64,000 bases of DNA from Rhodococcus ruber (lineage in GTDB: Bacteria > Actinomycetota > Actinomycetes > Mycobacteriales > Mycobacteriaceae): assembly GCF_027270735.1 (NCBI RefSeq), contig NZ_JAPWIJ010000005.1, positions 1-64,000 on the forward strand, read 5' to 3'. Below the pieces are notes generated by a model. It was given only the letters and a program-made list of their open reading frames with translations. It had not been told where the DNA came from and did no database searches. Position numbers and translations under genes: made by a program. Positions 34,736 through 44,060 of this stretch are shown here, one piece after another (position 1 is the stretch's first letter; each line of letters begins with the position of its first letter).

Positions 34736-35560
34736 CTACAGAACCGTCTCGAAATGAGCCTTCACGAAGTCTTCGAAGTTCCGGGCCGGGTGCCCGGTCA
34801 CACGCTCGACGACGTCTGTGGCCCGGTCCTCGGTGCCGCGTGCGATGTCGGCGTCCAGGGCCGCCAAAATTCGTGCAAACCCAGCCGGGAGGCCGTGGTC
34901 GCTATGCCGTTGGGCCAACTCGTCGACAGTGATCGAGCGATGTGAGATCTCGGTACCGATCTGTGCGGATATGACTGCGGCCGCATCGCTGTAGCTGAGA
35001 GGTGATGGCCCGGTGAGGATGTGGTCGGTGTTGTGTGGCTCGGGATCCGTCAAGGAGTGTGCAGCGACGTCTGCGATATCCAGCGCGTCCACGAAAGCAA
35101 TTCGCCCCTCGCCTGTTGCGCTGACGATCTCTCCGTTTCGGACACCATCAGAGAGAGGGGTACGTCCGATGAAGTTCTGCATGAACCACGACGGTCTGAG
35201 GACAGCCCATTCAGGCACTATCGACGCGACCGCGTCGTGGACCTCGCCGAGGCCCGGTGCACCCCGGTCCATTGCGGACGAGCTCAGTGCGACGACCCTT
35301 CGAACACCCTGTTGCACTGCGCTTTCGAGGAACGGCCCGACGACCGGCATCGGGTCGGCCGAGCCGACGGGTGCGACGAGGTAGATTCCGGTGATTCCCT
35401 GTAGAGCGTGCGCGCGACTGTCGGCATCTGCCCAGTCGAAGAACACGTCGTTCGGTAGTGCAGGACGCCGTGTGGCGAGCCGGGTTCTGACGTTCCGCGC
35501 GTCGAGTGCCCGGGCTACGCGACTTCCTGTCGTACCCGTCGAGCCCAGAACGAGTATCAC
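34736..35560 (-). CDS. NmrA/QorB-like NAD(P)-binding reductase
   Basis: A 274-residue atypical SDR. The nucleotide motif is VLGSTGTTGSRVARAL at the N-terminus, followed by GVRRVVALSSSAMDRG and WAVLRPSWFMQNF, as in QorB and NmrA-like quinone reductases. It lacks a clear YxxxK pair. The GTG start overlaps the stop of the SnoaL-like gene by 4 nt (GTGA), so the two are translationally coupled. An imperfect GAGGCC/GGCCTC hairpin at 34673-34705 may terminate the transcript. Confidence 0.88.
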   Translation of the reverse strand: MILVLGSTGTTGSRVARALDARNVRTRLATRRPALPNDVFFDWADADSRAHALQGITGIYLVAPVGSADPMPVVGPFLESAVQQGVRRVVALSSSAMDRGAPGLGEVHDAVASIVPEWAVLRPSWFMQNFIGRTPLSDGVRNGEIVSATGEGRIAFVDALDIADVAAHSLTDPEPHNTDHILTGPSPLSYSDAAAVISAQIGTEISHRSITVDELAQRHSDHGLPAGFARILAALDADIARGTEDRATDVVERVTGHPARNFEDFVKAHFETVL

Positions 35561-35985
35561 GCCGTACCGCCTGCGAACGCTGTGAGGTCATCTGTGGTGC
35601 CGATTGCTTCTGCGGCTGCCAACGGACTCCAGTAGTCGCGGTAGTTTCGGATATGACTGCCATCTGTCGTGATGATGGCGACGTACCTCATCGAGTAGGC
35701 ATTTCCCGTCTTGGGTGCGATGCCGGCAAGCTCGAATTCAGCGACGGCGACGTCCGGATCTGCAGTGGCGTGAACGGTTTTCGACGTGAGTTCTCGAACG
35801 TCGAGAATATCGCTGTAACCGCTCATGTATTCGCGGATCGTTTCTCGTCCCACGATCTGCTGGGGGTAACCGACTGCAGCAAAGGGGAATTCGATGATCC
35901 CATCCACGGCCCAGAGGTCCGAAAATCCTTCCATATCGTGGTCGAGAAGTAGTTCCAGTGCGCGGTCCACGATGTGTTTGTTCAT
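35557..35985 (-). CDS. SnoaL-like NTF2-fold protein
   Basis: A 142-residue alpha+beta barrel protein of the SnoaL/ketosteroid isomerase-like group (MEGFSDLWAVDGIIEFPFAAVGYP, then VAEFELAGIAPKTGNAYSMRYV and HIRNYRDYWSPL). Family members are isomerases, cyclases or hydrolases. ATG 35985 is chosen because GGGAGGAAGC precedes it. It forms a two-gene operon with the NmrA-like reductase and is divergent from a TetR gene. Confidence 0.85.
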   Translation of the reverse strand: MNKHIVDRALELLLDHDMEGFSDLWAVDGIIEFPFAAVGYPQQIVGRETIREYMSGYSDILDVRELTSKTVHATADPDVAVAEFELAGIAPKTGNAYSMRYVAIITTDGSHIRNYRDYWSPLAAAEAIGTTDDLTAFAGGTA

Positions 35986-36000
35986 GCTTCCTCCCAAGAG

Positions 36001-36055
36001 TGGACGATACGGTATCGTCTCGCCAAGCATACGCGAGACGATACCGTCCCGTCCA
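36001..36055. promoter_or_regulatory. Large operator-like inverted repeat in the TetR/SnoaL promoter
   Basis: Two 22-nt arms (36001-36022 and 36034-36055) match at 20 of 22 positions around an 11-nt spacer. The left arm also contains a smaller dyad GACGATAC-G-GTATCGTC. The position between the divergent SnoaL and TetR genes suggests the TetR operator. Confidence 0.7.
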
Positions 36056-36073
36056 CCGGCTAGGCTGGGGCTC

Positions 36074-36706
36074 ATGAGTCCAGGAAAGCCGACCGGTGCG
36101 GCCGTATTCAGTTCGACAGTGACGCATTCGATTGTCGAGGCAGTACTCGACGAGTTTTCGGAGGCAGGGTACGGCCGCTTGTCGATGGAACGCGTGGCTA
36201 AGCGAGCACGGGTAGGAAAGAGCGCTTTGTATCGCCGATGGCCGTCGAAAGAGGAGATGGTGATCGCCGTACTGTCCGAGTTCAGCGTCGGAGTGTCGGA
36301 AGCACCGGATACCGGAACTTTTCGAGGCGATCTGCGAGCGACGCTCGGACAGTTCGTCGACTGGATCGACGACCCGCGGTTTTCCAAGATTCTCCCTGAC
36401 CTGGTCGCCGAATCTGCACGCAACCACCGCCTGGGTGAACTCCACACGCAGATGATCGGCACGCCGCGTAGAGAGCGTGCAGTTCAGATCTTCGAGCGCG
36501 CGGTTGCACGAGGTGAGTTACCTGAGGACATGGACGTCGAGTTGGCTCTGGATCTAGTGGCGGGCCCCCTGTATTGGCGGTCCACCGTGAGGGGAGCCGA
36601 CGTCGACAGCGCGTACCTCGACCACCTGACAGACGTCATCGTTGCGGCACTGACCGGTTCGCGAGGGCTGAGACCGACCCCGACGCCCGTGATCGAGCCC
36701 CTCTGA
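36074..36706 (+). CDS. TetR-family regulator
   Basis: A 210-residue TetR regulator with N-terminal helix-turn-helix (RLSMERVAKRARVGKSALYR then WPSKEEMV) and a C-terminal TetR_C_16-like ligand domain. ATG 36074 lies at the expected distance from the helix-turn-helix. It is divergent from the SnoaL/NmrA operon, whose promoter carries the 22-nt inverted repeats. An additional weak TTGACG/CGTCAA dyad at 36731-36750 lies downstream. Confidence 0.9.
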   Translation: MSPGKPTGAAVFSSTVTHSIVEAVLDEFSEAGYGRLSMERVAKRARVGKSALYRRWPSKEEMVIAVLSEFSVGVSEAPDTGTFRGDLRATLGQFVDWIDDPRFSKILPDLVAESARNHRLGELHTQMIGTPRRERAVQIFERAVARGELPEDMDVELALDLVAGPLYWRSTVRGADVDSAYLDHLTDVIVAALTGSRGLRPTPTPVIEPL

Positions 36707-36938
36707 GGACGACGACAGCAAGCACATCCGTTGACGAATTCACGCGTCAAGGTCCTTTGATGCCTCTTCCTACACCTGTCCCGAACCTTATGTGCCGCAC
36801 GACCACCCTGACGCTGTTGTGGCCGTCTACCGCATGGATCAGCGCAGGGGCCGCAAGAAGTACGCGTCTTCTTCCATCCGTATCGCGCGACCCTTGCGCA
36901 GACCGATCTTGGACAGGGTCACCCTTCACACCTGACAG

Positions 36939-37985
36939 TCAGATCGTCAGGCCGTGGCGGCGAGCCCCCAGAACACGGTTGGTCACTCGGGCTTCCATCG
37001 CGGCAGAGAAGGGCCCATTGCGGCCCTGCACCGCCCAGGCCGTCTCTTCCTCGATCAGGTCGGAATTGATCTTCATCCCCGCCGCAGTGCCCTCGGCCGC
37101 CGCGACGATGACCGGCGCTGCCGCGTTGGAGACATTTCCTGCGACGTACACGCCCGGGGCTGCGGTCGACCCTGCAGGACCGGGTTCGATGAAACTGACC
37201 ATTCCGGAGAACAATTCCTGTGCGGCCAGGCCGATCGACTCGTCGACAATGTCGACACGGGCTTTCATCTTCGATCCCACCACGACCGTCTCCAGATCGA
37301 AGTTCCTGCCATTCCCAACGGTCACACCAGTGAGGATGCCGTCCACTGCGTCGACCGATGTCACCGCGCCGGCGACAACTTGCACCGACCGCGCAGCGAG
37401 CTGATCCCATTCCTGCTCACTCGGGATGACCGTGTCGTTGAGAAACAAGGTGATCTTGTCTGACCACTGCCGAAACAGCAGGCTCTGATGCACCGACATA
37501 GGGCTGGTCCCAACGACTCCGATGCGATTGCCGCGAATTTCGTAGCCGTGGCAATAGGGACAATGAAGGACGCCTTTGCCCCACTGTTCGGCCAGCCCCG
37601 CAATCGGCGGCAGTTCATCGACGAGACCGCCGGCGAGCAAGAGGCGGCGTCCAGTCACCGTGCGGCCGTCGGCCAGAAGGACTTCGAAGTCGCCGGAGAA
37701 CCGACGTGCGCGCACTGCCTCGGCATCGAGAATCGTCACACCGTAGGCCCGTGCTTCCTCACGACCGACTTCGAGCAGCACAGTCGGATTCATCCCTTCG
37801 CGGCCGAGAAAGCCGTGCACGGCGTCGGCTGGGGCGTTTCGCGGGGATCCCGCGTCGACCACCACCACTGATCGCAGCGCCCGGCCGAGGGCGACCGCAG
37901 CACTCAAACCTGCGGCACCACCGCCGATCACGACAACGTCGCATCGATAGTCGGTGTGGTTCTCGGACAGTGAGTTCGGGGTCAT
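36939..37985 (-). CDS. Thioredoxin reductase-like FAD/NAD(P) oxidoreductase
   Basis: A 348-residue flavoprotein with FAD motif VVVIGGGAAGLSAAVALGRA (17-36), the redox pair CPYC (C142, C145, HCPYCHGYE) and the C-terminal GVYVAGNVSNAA. It resembles thioredoxin reductase, but the CPYC context is that of the related group of ferredoxin- or small-disulfide-dependent oxidoreductases with no matching thioredoxin gene next to it. ATG 37985 is preferred; an in-frame ATG at 38018 adds an Arg-rich tail. It is divergent from the MFS gene. Confidence 0.88.
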   Translation of the reverse strand: MTPNSLSENHTDYRCDVVVIGGGAAGLSAAVALGRALRSVVVVDAGSPRNAPADAVHGFLGREGMNPTVLLEVGREEARAYGVTILDAEAVRARRFSGDFEVLLADGRTVTGRRLLLAGGLVDELPPIAGLAEQWGKGVLHCPYCHGYEIRGNRIGVVGTSPMSVHQSLLFRQWSDKITLFLNDTVIPSEQEWDQLAARSVQVVAGAVTSVDAVDGILTGVTVGNGRNFDLETVVVGSKMKARVDIVDESIGLAAQELFSGMVSFIEPGPAGSTAAPGVYVAGNVSNAAAPVIVAAAEGTAAGMKINSDLIEEETAWAVQGRNGPFSAAMEARVTNRVLGARRHGLTI

Positions 37986-38101
37986 TGTTCTTCGTCTCCG
38001 TTTCGTTCGTCGTCTCACGAGTTTCGACGCAAATCAAGTTATTGGCAAGCACATTTGCTGCTTTAGCAACTAGTGACACCACCTCGGGACTGAGGAACAG
38101 G

Positions 38102-38196
38102 AATGTCTACAACAGGTCTTGATCTTTACGATACGAAAACTTAAAGTTACGTTCCGTAAAGTTAAAGTGATGGCAGTCACATACCACGGAGGCTTC
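38102..38196. promoter_or_regulatory. Promoter of the MFS/CoA-ligase operon with TTACG/CGTAA dyad
   Basis: It contains CTTTACGAT (38124-38132) and the dyad TTACG-TTC-CGTAA (38147-38159). The same CTTTACGAT and a CGTAA/TTACG dyad recur upstream of the polyester depolymerase gene (45894-45913), suggesting joint regulation. Confidence 0.6.
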
Positions 38197-39567
38197 ATGG
38201 CACTCGACAGAACAGTCCCCCCTCGCGACTCGACCGGCAGGGTGGACACCGGCACTGACAAATCGAGTGCCATCCCCCCGTATGCCTGGCGGCTCGTCGC
38301 CCTGTTTGCCGCGGCGAACGTCCTGAACATCTACGACCGCGCCCTCCCGACGATCGTGGCCGAGAGCATCAAAGCCGAGTTCGCTCTCACCGATACGCAG
38401 CTCGGTCTGCTGATGAGCGGCTTCACCGTCGTCTATGCCGTCGCGGGCATCGCGCTCGGGCGGATGGCGGACCGCCGTTCTCGCCGTCTGGTCATGGCAG
38501 TCGGTCTCGTGGTCTGGAGCCTTCTCACTGCAGCCAGCGGCGGAGCATGGAGCTTCGCATCGCTGCTGATCTTCCGACTCGGCGTCGGAGTCGGGGAGGC
38601 GTCCTATGCCCCGGCCGCCAACGCCACCGTTTTCGACATGTTCCCGGTGGAGAAGCGTTCGCGGGCAACTGCTGTGCTACAGCTCGGCGTGCCGCTGGGT
38701 TTGCTTCTGGCGTTCTTCACTACCGGCCCATTGGTAGAGGCGTTCGGCACCTGGCGGGCACCCTTCTACTTGGCGGCGATCCCCGGCCTCGTCCTCGCTG
38801 CACTTCTACTCATCACGCCGATGCCAGAGCAGCCACGCGCGACCGCTCAACAGCGCGAACATGAACGAGGTGCGAGGGTCTTCTGGACGTTGGCGCGAAT
38901 TCCAACGATGTGGTGGCTCATCCTGGCGGGTATCGGCCTGCAGATCGCCAGCTATTCCATCGCGACTTTTCTGGTACCGCTCCTGCAGCGCTACTTCGGA
39001 CTCAGCCTCTCCGAGGCCGGTACCGGCGCAGGCCTCGTGACCGGCGTCGCGGGTCTCATCGGTTTACTGCTCGCGGGCCCGATTGCCGACCGAGCCCGAC
39101 GACGCTCATCTGCCGCTCGACTTTCGGTCGCAGCGATCGGCATGGCCGTCGCGGTTCCGTTCGCGTTCGCCGCATTCGGACTACCCCCCAGCAGCGCAGT
39201 CATGTTCATCGTCCTGCTCTCCTGCGCATCGGTTCTGCTCAACATGGTGCAACCTGTTGCGCTACCAGCTGTTTCGGAAATTGTCGCGCCGCGCCTGCGA
39301 GCCTCGGCTGTCGCGATCTACTTCGCAGCCTTCTATCTGCTCGGCGGCGCATTCGGCCCTCTGCTGACGGGCGCACTTTCGGAGCATTTCGCGGCAAGCG
39401 CCACGGCCACGGCCACGGCCGAGATCAGCGCGTCGGCTGCCGGTCTACACACCAGCATGGCGTGGCTACTCCCCCTGTCCTGCCTACTGGGAGCCTTGGG
39501 CATTGCCGGTGCGATGACCACCATCGAACGCGACACCCGCACGGCAGCGCGCTCGGAGGCGGCATGA
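38197..39567 (+). CDS. MFS transporter
   Basis: A 456-residue major facilitator with about 12 transmembrane segments. The loop 2-3 motif GRMADRRSRRLVMAVG and the loop after helix 8-9 (GPIADRARRRSS) are standard. It is related to the aromatic acid/spinster-type carriers. ATG 38197 is set by GGAGG 6-10 nt upstream; an upstream start at 38119 would put the operator-like motif inside the gene. It is the first gene of a five-gene operon and may import the acid that the next gene activates. A run of CACGGC repeats at about 39402-39421 encodes Ala-Thr repeats in a loop near the C-terminus. Confidence 0.9.
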   Translation: MALDRTVPPRDSTGRVDTGTDKSSAIPPYAWRLVALFAAANVLNIYDRALPTIVAESIKAEFALTDTQLGLLMSGFTVVYAVAGIALGRMADRRSRRLVMAVGLVVWSLLTAASGGAWSFASLLIFRLGVGVGEASYAPAANATVFDMFPVEKRSRATAVLQLGVPLGLLLAFFTTGPLVEAFGTWRAPFYLAAIPGLVLAALLLITPMPEQPRATAQQREHERGARVFWTLARIPTMWWLILAGIGLQIASYSIATFLVPLLQRYFGLSLSEAGTGAGLVTGVAGLIGLLLAGPIADRARRRSSAARLSVAAIGMAVAVPFAFAAFGLPPSSAVMFIVLLSCASVLLNMVQPVALPAVSEIVAPRLRASAVAIYFAAFYLLGGAFGPLLTGALSEHFAASATATATAEISASAAGLHTSMAWLLPLSCLLGALGIAGAMTTIERDTRTAARSEAA

Positions 39568-39613
39568 GAATCGAACACTCGCCCTCCCACGCTGTGGTGC
39601 CGAGGAGCGGCAC

Positions 39614-41104
39614 ATGAACACCTCATCGACGACGTTCGGAGAGGTGCTCGCCTCTCACGCCGCGGCACGCCCCGATGCCCCTGCTGTCACCTGCGGTACC
39701 GACACTCTCACCTGGGCCGAGTTGGAGCGCGACAGTAATCGGCTGGCTCACACGTGGTCCCGGCTCGGTGTTACGCCAGGCTCGTATACCTCGATAATGC
39801 TTGACAACTCACCGGCCTTCATGACGGCAGCGTTCGCATCATGGAAGCTCGGCGCCGTACCGCAGCCCCTGTCTTCGCGACTTACGCCCGCAGAGTTGCG
39901 TGCCATCCTCGAGGTCGTGGTCCCGGCCGGCGTCGTTGGACTACCCGACAACGTGGGTTCGGTGGCGAACGATTGGGTGACACTGCCGTCGGTGACCGAG
40001 ACAACAGAATGCGCCGAATCCCTGCCTCTACGGATCGCTCCCTCTTGGAAAGCACCGACGTCGGGTGGAAGCACCGGCCGCCCCAAGGTGGTCGTGTCCG
40101 GAAACGCCGCGGTACTGGAGGAAGTCAACGGATTCGCCGACGTTCTCCGCATTCCCACCGCAGGTACGGTGGCCGTCCCTGGTCCGCTTCATCACAACGC
40201 GCCGTTCATGTTTGCGGCACTGGCGATGCTGCGTGGTTCGCACGTGGTCCTGCAAGGCCGATTCGACGCCGAGACACTGCTGGCCGATATTTCTTCCCAC
40301 GGCGTTCAGTGGCTCTACGCCGTGCCCACGATGATGCAGCGCATCTGGCGTCTCGGCCCCGAAATGCTTGGTGCGCAAGATGTTTCGACCTTGAACCTCG
40401 TAGTGCACATGGCCGCCCCGTGCCCGCCCTGGCTGAAACGAGCGTGGATCGGTTGGCTGGGCGGCGAACGAATCCTCGAAGTCTATGCCGGTACAGAAGC
40501 ACAAGCCGCCAGCGCCATCACCGGTACCGACTGGCTCCGACATCCAGGGTCTGTCGGGCCCGCGGTGGTCGGTGAGTTCACAGTGCTCGGGCCCGACGGC
40601 GCACCGCTACCGCCCGGCGAAGTCGGTGAAGTGTGGGTACGTCGGGGTGCGGACTCGCCACCGGCCTACACCTACATCGGCGGGACTGCCCGCACACGCG
40701 ACGGCGGCTGGGAGTCGCTCGGAGACCTGGGCAGTCTCGACGAGGAGGGCTACCTCTACCTCACCGACCGCGACACCGATGTCGTTCTGGTAGGTGGGTC
40801 GAACGTCTACCCCGCCGAGGTGGAGGCTGCTCTTGTCGAGCATCCCGATATCGATGATGCATGCGTTGTCGGGCTGCCGCACGAGGATCTCGGAGCGGTC
40901 CCGCATGCCATTGTGCAGTCATCCGCAGAGGTGGACCTGGACTACGTCCTTCCGTTTCTGCGCGAACGTCTTTCCTCGTACAAACTACCGCGGAGCCTGG
41001 AGGTCGTCGCCAGTCAGCTTCGCGACGACGCAGGCAAGATGCGTCGCTCGACACTGCGCGCACAACGACTCGAAGGAGTGAACGATGCCCTGGGCCATCA
41101 ATGA
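39614..41104 (+). CDS. AMP-dependent acyl-CoA ligase
   Basis: A 496-residue ANL-superfamily ligase. A3 motif TSGGSTGRPK (about 150-159), EVYAGTEAQ (A5), the GDLGSLDEEGYLYLTDR hinge and the A10 Lys in DDAGKMRRS are present. It converts a carboxylic acid to its CoA thioester using ATP. GGAGCGGCAC precedes the ATG at 39614. The last 20 nt overlap the following hydrolase gene. The substrate would be the acid taken up by the MFS carrier or released by the depolymerase. Confidence 0.9.
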   Translation: MNTSSTTFGEVLASHAAARPDAPAVTCGTDTLTWAELERDSNRLAHTWSRLGVTPGSYTSIMLDNSPAFMTAAFASWKLGAVPQPLSSRLTPAELRAILEVVVPAGVVGLPDNVGSVANDWVTLPSVTETTECAESLPLRIAPSWKAPTSGGSTGRPKVVVSGNAAVLEEVNGFADVLRIPTAGTVAVPGPLHHNAPFMFAALAMLRGSHVVLQGRFDAETLLADISSHGVQWLYAVPTMMQRIWRLGPEMLGAQDVSTLNLVVHMAAPCPPWLKRAWIGWLGGERILEVYAGTEAQAASAITGTDWLRHPGSVGPAVVGEFTVLGPDGAPLPPGEVGEVWVRRGADSPPAYTYIGGTARTRDGGWESLGDLGSLDEEGYLYLTDRDTDVVLVGGSNVYPAEVEAALVEHPDIDDACVVGLPHEDLGAVPHAIVQSSAEVDLDYVLPFLRERLSSYKLPRSLEVVASQLRDDAGKMRRSTLRAQRLEGVNDALGHQ

Positions 41105-41909
41105 AACCCCCACGGGAAAAGTGCGACTGCACTGGGACGAACAAGGATCGGGCGAACCTGTGGTACTGGTGATGGGCCACCTCTTCTCGGGCGACATGTG
41201 GTATCCGGTGATTCCTGCGCTGGCCGAGCATTACCGAGTGATCTGGTTCGACAACCGAGGCACCGGCGAGAGCAGCGCCACCAGCACCGCGACCGTCGCC
41301 GACATGGCCGCCGACGTCGCTGCGGTCATGGACGCTGCCAAGGTCGAGAGCGCACACGTCTACGGCGTGAGCATGGGCGGTGGGATCGTCCTGCAGCTCG
41401 CCCACGACGCACCTGCGCGGGTCCGCTCGATGGTGCTCGGCTGCACCGCGATGCGCAGCCCTGAATATTCGCCGCCTCAGCCTCCAGGATTCCTGGCCCG
41501 CCGGCTGAAGTACCGGGTGCCTATTCGCGTCCTGAAACCCGTTCTGCGCAAACGGCTTTACGGTCCGATCGCCACGCGGTCTGCGGTCGAATGCGACCTG
41601 GACGTCCTCAGCCGGATGCGCTTCTCCGCTCGCGGGGTCTACGCCCAGGATCTCGCCATCGCCGGCTACGACATGACACCCGACAGAACCGCGACTCTGA
41701 CCCAGCCCGCGCTCGTACTGCACGGCACGGCAGATGAGGCAGTACCGCACTCTGCCGCCGTGACGCTGACCCAGACACTCCCCAACGCTCGACTCGTCAC
41801 TTATGAAGGTGCCGGCCACAACTATCCCGTCGACGTCGGCGCACGCGCCAACGTCGACGTGCTGCAGTTCTTGGCCGATCGAACTCGGAAAGCAGGAAAC
41901 AGGACGTGA
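41085..41909 (+). CDS. Alpha/beta hydrolase (serine esterase)
   Basis: A 274-residue cytoplasmic alpha/beta hydrolase. The oxyanion MGHLFSGDMWYPV, the nucleophile elbow YGVSMGGGI with Ser, the acid in HGTADEAVPH and the His in GAGHNYPVD are clear. It resembles esterases and 3-oxoadipate enol-lactonase-like proteins. It has no signal peptide, so it would act on an imported ester or on a thioester. It overlaps both neighbours (20 nt and 4 nt). Confidence 0.9.
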   Translation: MPWAINETPTGKVRLHWDEQGSGEPVVLVMGHLFSGDMWYPVIPALAEHYRVIWFDNRGTGESSATSTATVADMAADVAAVMDAAKVESAHVYGVSMGGGIVLQLAHDAPARVRSMVLGCTAMRSPEYSPPQPPGFLARRLKYRVPIRVLKPVLRKRLYGPIATRSAVECDLDVLSRMRFSARGVYAQDLAIAGYDMTPDRTATLTQPALVLHGTADEAVPHSAAVTLTQTLPNARLVTYEGAGHNYPVDVGARANVDVLQFLADRTRKAGNRT

Positions 41910-42730
41910 AACTTCACAATTGCGTAGCGGTCGTCACAGGCTCCGGCCGTGGCATCGGCCGAGAGATCGCACTCAAGCTCGCTTCCGAAGGTGCACGGGT
42001 CGTCGTCAACGATCTCGACCCAACCCCGGCGTGGGAGACCGTCGAGGCCATCCGCGCCGCAGGCGGTGAGGCCGTGGCCCACTCCGGGAGCGTCACCGAG
42101 AACGGCTTCGCCGACGCGCTCGTCGACGCTGCGGTGGAAAACTTCGGCGGACTCGACATCGTCGTCAACAACGCCGGCTACACCTGGGACAGCGTGATCC
42201 AAAAGACCACGGACGAGCAATTCGCCGCGATGATCGACGTACACCTGGCAGCGCCCTTCCGAATCCTACGTGCGGCACAGCCGGTGATGTCCGCCGCTGC
42301 GAAGGCGGAGATCGCAGCACACGGCACAGCCCGGTGCCGCAAGATCGTCAACATCTCGTCTGTCGCAGGCCTTGCTGGAAACCCGGGCCAGGCGGCGTAC
42401 GCCTCTGCCAAAGCCGGCGTAACCGGCCTGTCTCGCACGCTGGCGCGTGAATGGGGTCGCTACAACATCACCGTCAACACAGTCGCATTCGGCCTGATCT
42501 CGACGCGACTGACCACCGCCGCGAACGCGTCGGCCTCGATCGAGGTGGCGGGCCGCACCATCGAAGTAGGCGTCAACCCCGATGTTCTCGACTCGGCAGC
42601 ATCGCTCATACCGCTGGGCAGACCCGGCCTCCCCGAAGAGGCGGCAGGCGCGGTCTTTCTACTGTGCACCCCCGAGGCCGACTACATCACCGGGCAGACC
42701 CTGGTGTGCGGCGGCGGCTGGGAAGGCTGA
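41906..42730 (+). CDS. Short-chain dehydrogenase (3-oxoacyl reductase/hydroxyacyl dehydrogenase-like)
   Basis: A 274-residue SDR with TGSGRGIG, NNAG and YASAKAG (catalytic Tyr and Lys). A roughly 20-residue insertion before the C-terminus (ASASIEVAGRTIEVGVN) is typical of MaoC/hydroxyacyl-type members in acyl-CoA degradation. The GTG start overlaps the hydrolase stop (GTGA). Together with the thiolase it fits beta-oxidation of a 3-hydroxyacyl-CoA. Confidence 0.9.
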   Translation: MKLHNCVAVVTGSGRGIGREIALKLASEGARVVVNDLDPTPAWETVEAIRAAGGEAVAHSGSVTENGFADALVDAAVENFGGLDIVVNNAGYTWDSVIQKTTDEQFAAMIDVHLAAPFRILRAAQPVMSAAAKAEIAAHGTARCRKIVNISSVAGLAGNPGQAAYASAKAGVTGLSRTLAREWGRYNITVNTVAFGLISTRLTTAANASASIEVAGRTIEVGVNPDVLDSAASLIPLGRPGLPEEAAGAVFLLCTPEADYITGQTLVCGGGWEG

Positions 42731-42733
42731 ACA

Positions 42734-43930
42734 ATGACATCTCGTGTTTTGGTAGCCGGGGTCGGCATGGTTCCCTTCAGCACCCCCAGCCGCAGTAAAC
42801 CATTCGACGAACTGGCCGAGACTGCAGTACGCGCCGCTCTCACCGACTGCGGTATAGATCTCTCCGACGTCCAACAAGCCTATGCCGGTTTCGTTTTCGG
42901 CGACTCCACCAGTGGACAGCATGCTCTTTACCGAGTCGGCCAGACCGGAATCCCGATTTTCAACGTCAACAACAATTGCTCGACGGGCTCGAGCGCGCTT
43001 TTTCTCGCGCGGCAAGCAGTCTCGTCGGGCGCGGCTGACTGCGTTCTGGCGTTCGGGTTCGAGCAAATGCTGCGCGGCTCGCTGCACAGCCATTGGAGCG
43101 ACCGACCGAGCCCGTTCGACCGGTTCGGCGCGGTGGTTCACGACAGGTTCGGCGATGTGCCCGATGTACCCGTGACGGCGCAGTTCTTCGGAGGCGCAGG
43201 CGACACCTGGTGCGAGCGCTACGACGCCGATCCCGCTGTCTTCGCCCACATTTCGGTGAAGGCACGCCGTCACGCTGCGAACAACCCGTATGCGGTGTTC
43301 CGTGAACCGGTCACGGTCGAGGAAGTTCTGGCCTCGCCACATGTGTTCGGCCCGCTGACGCGCCTGCAAAGTTGCCCTCCCACATGCGGTGCGGCAGCCG
43401 CAGTCATCGTGTCGGAAGACTTTGCCCGGAGCCGCGGACTACCCGCCGACGTGGCAATCACAGCGATGGCCATGGCAACCGACACCCCCGGTAGCTTCTC
43501 CGGTGACCTGATGAGTTTGGTCGGTTACGACATGACACGCACAGCGGCAATGCAGGTGTACGAGACCGCCGGGATCGGTCCGGAAGACATCCAGGTTGTC
43601 GAACTCCACGACTGCTTCACCACGAACGAGGTGATCACCTACGAAGCTCTGGGGCTCACCCCGGAGGGGAGCGCCGAGAAGTTCGTCGCAGACGGTCAGA
43701 ACACCTACGGCGGCCGTGTGGTGACCAACCCATCGGGCGGCCTCCTCTCGAAGGGACACCCGCTGGGTGCCACTGGTCTGGCGCAGTGCGCCGAACTGAC
43801 CTGGCAACTGCGTGGCCAGGCCGAGAGGCGTCAGGTGGACAAGGCCGGACTCGCCCTTCAACACAACATCGGTCTCGGAGGCGCGGCGGTGGTTGCGCTC
43901 TACGAGCGCATCGGGCGCAACCATCCTTGA
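42734..43930 (+). CDS. Thiolase (SCP-x/lipid-transfer type)
   Basis: A 398-residue thiolase. The acyl-binding Cys is C82 (NNNCSTGSSALF), HDCFTTNE is the conserved histidine motif and GHPLGATGL the C-terminal site. The sequence belongs to the SCP2/lipid-transfer thiolase group rather than classical FadA; the second Cys is not in the usual CxG context. It is the last gene of the operon, 3 nt after the SDR. Confidence 0.9.
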   Translation: MTSRVLVAGVGMVPFSTPSRSKPFDELAETAVRAALTDCGIDLSDVQQAYAGFVFGDSTSGQHALYRVGQTGIPIFNVNNNCSTGSSALFLARQAVSSGAADCVLAFGFEQMLRGSLHSHWSDRPSPFDRFGAVVHDRFGDVPDVPVTAQFFGGAGDTWCERYDADPAVFAHISVKARRHAANNPYAVFREPVTVEEVLASPHVFGPLTRLQSCPPTCGAAAAVIVSEDFARSRGLPADVAITAMAMATDTPGSFSGDLMSLVGYDMTRTAAMQVYETAGIGPEDIQVVELHDCFTTNEVITYEALGLTPEGSAEKFVADGQNTYGGRVVTNPSGGLLSKGHPLGATGLAQCAELTWQLRGQAERRQVDKAGLALQHNIGLGGAAVVALYERIGRNHP

Positions 43931-44060
43931 TCAGGAGTGCAGGGTAGGTGCGGTGGTGGTGGTCGTCGGCGCTGAGCGTGCCGGCCCCGATCTGTTTGCG
44001 TGCTTGGACGCGACCGACACGTTCCTCGGCAGTCGTAGTGTCAGGTCGAACGGACGCGGT

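Noticed and set aside
36735..36935. Open stretch reading PEPYVPHDHPDAVVAVYRMD
   Set aside because: No start codon with a ribosome site and no recognised domain, although the composition looks protein-like.
39402..39421. CACGGC tandem repeats
   Set aside because: They only encode a short Ala-Thr run in the MFS protein and are not a separate repeat feature.
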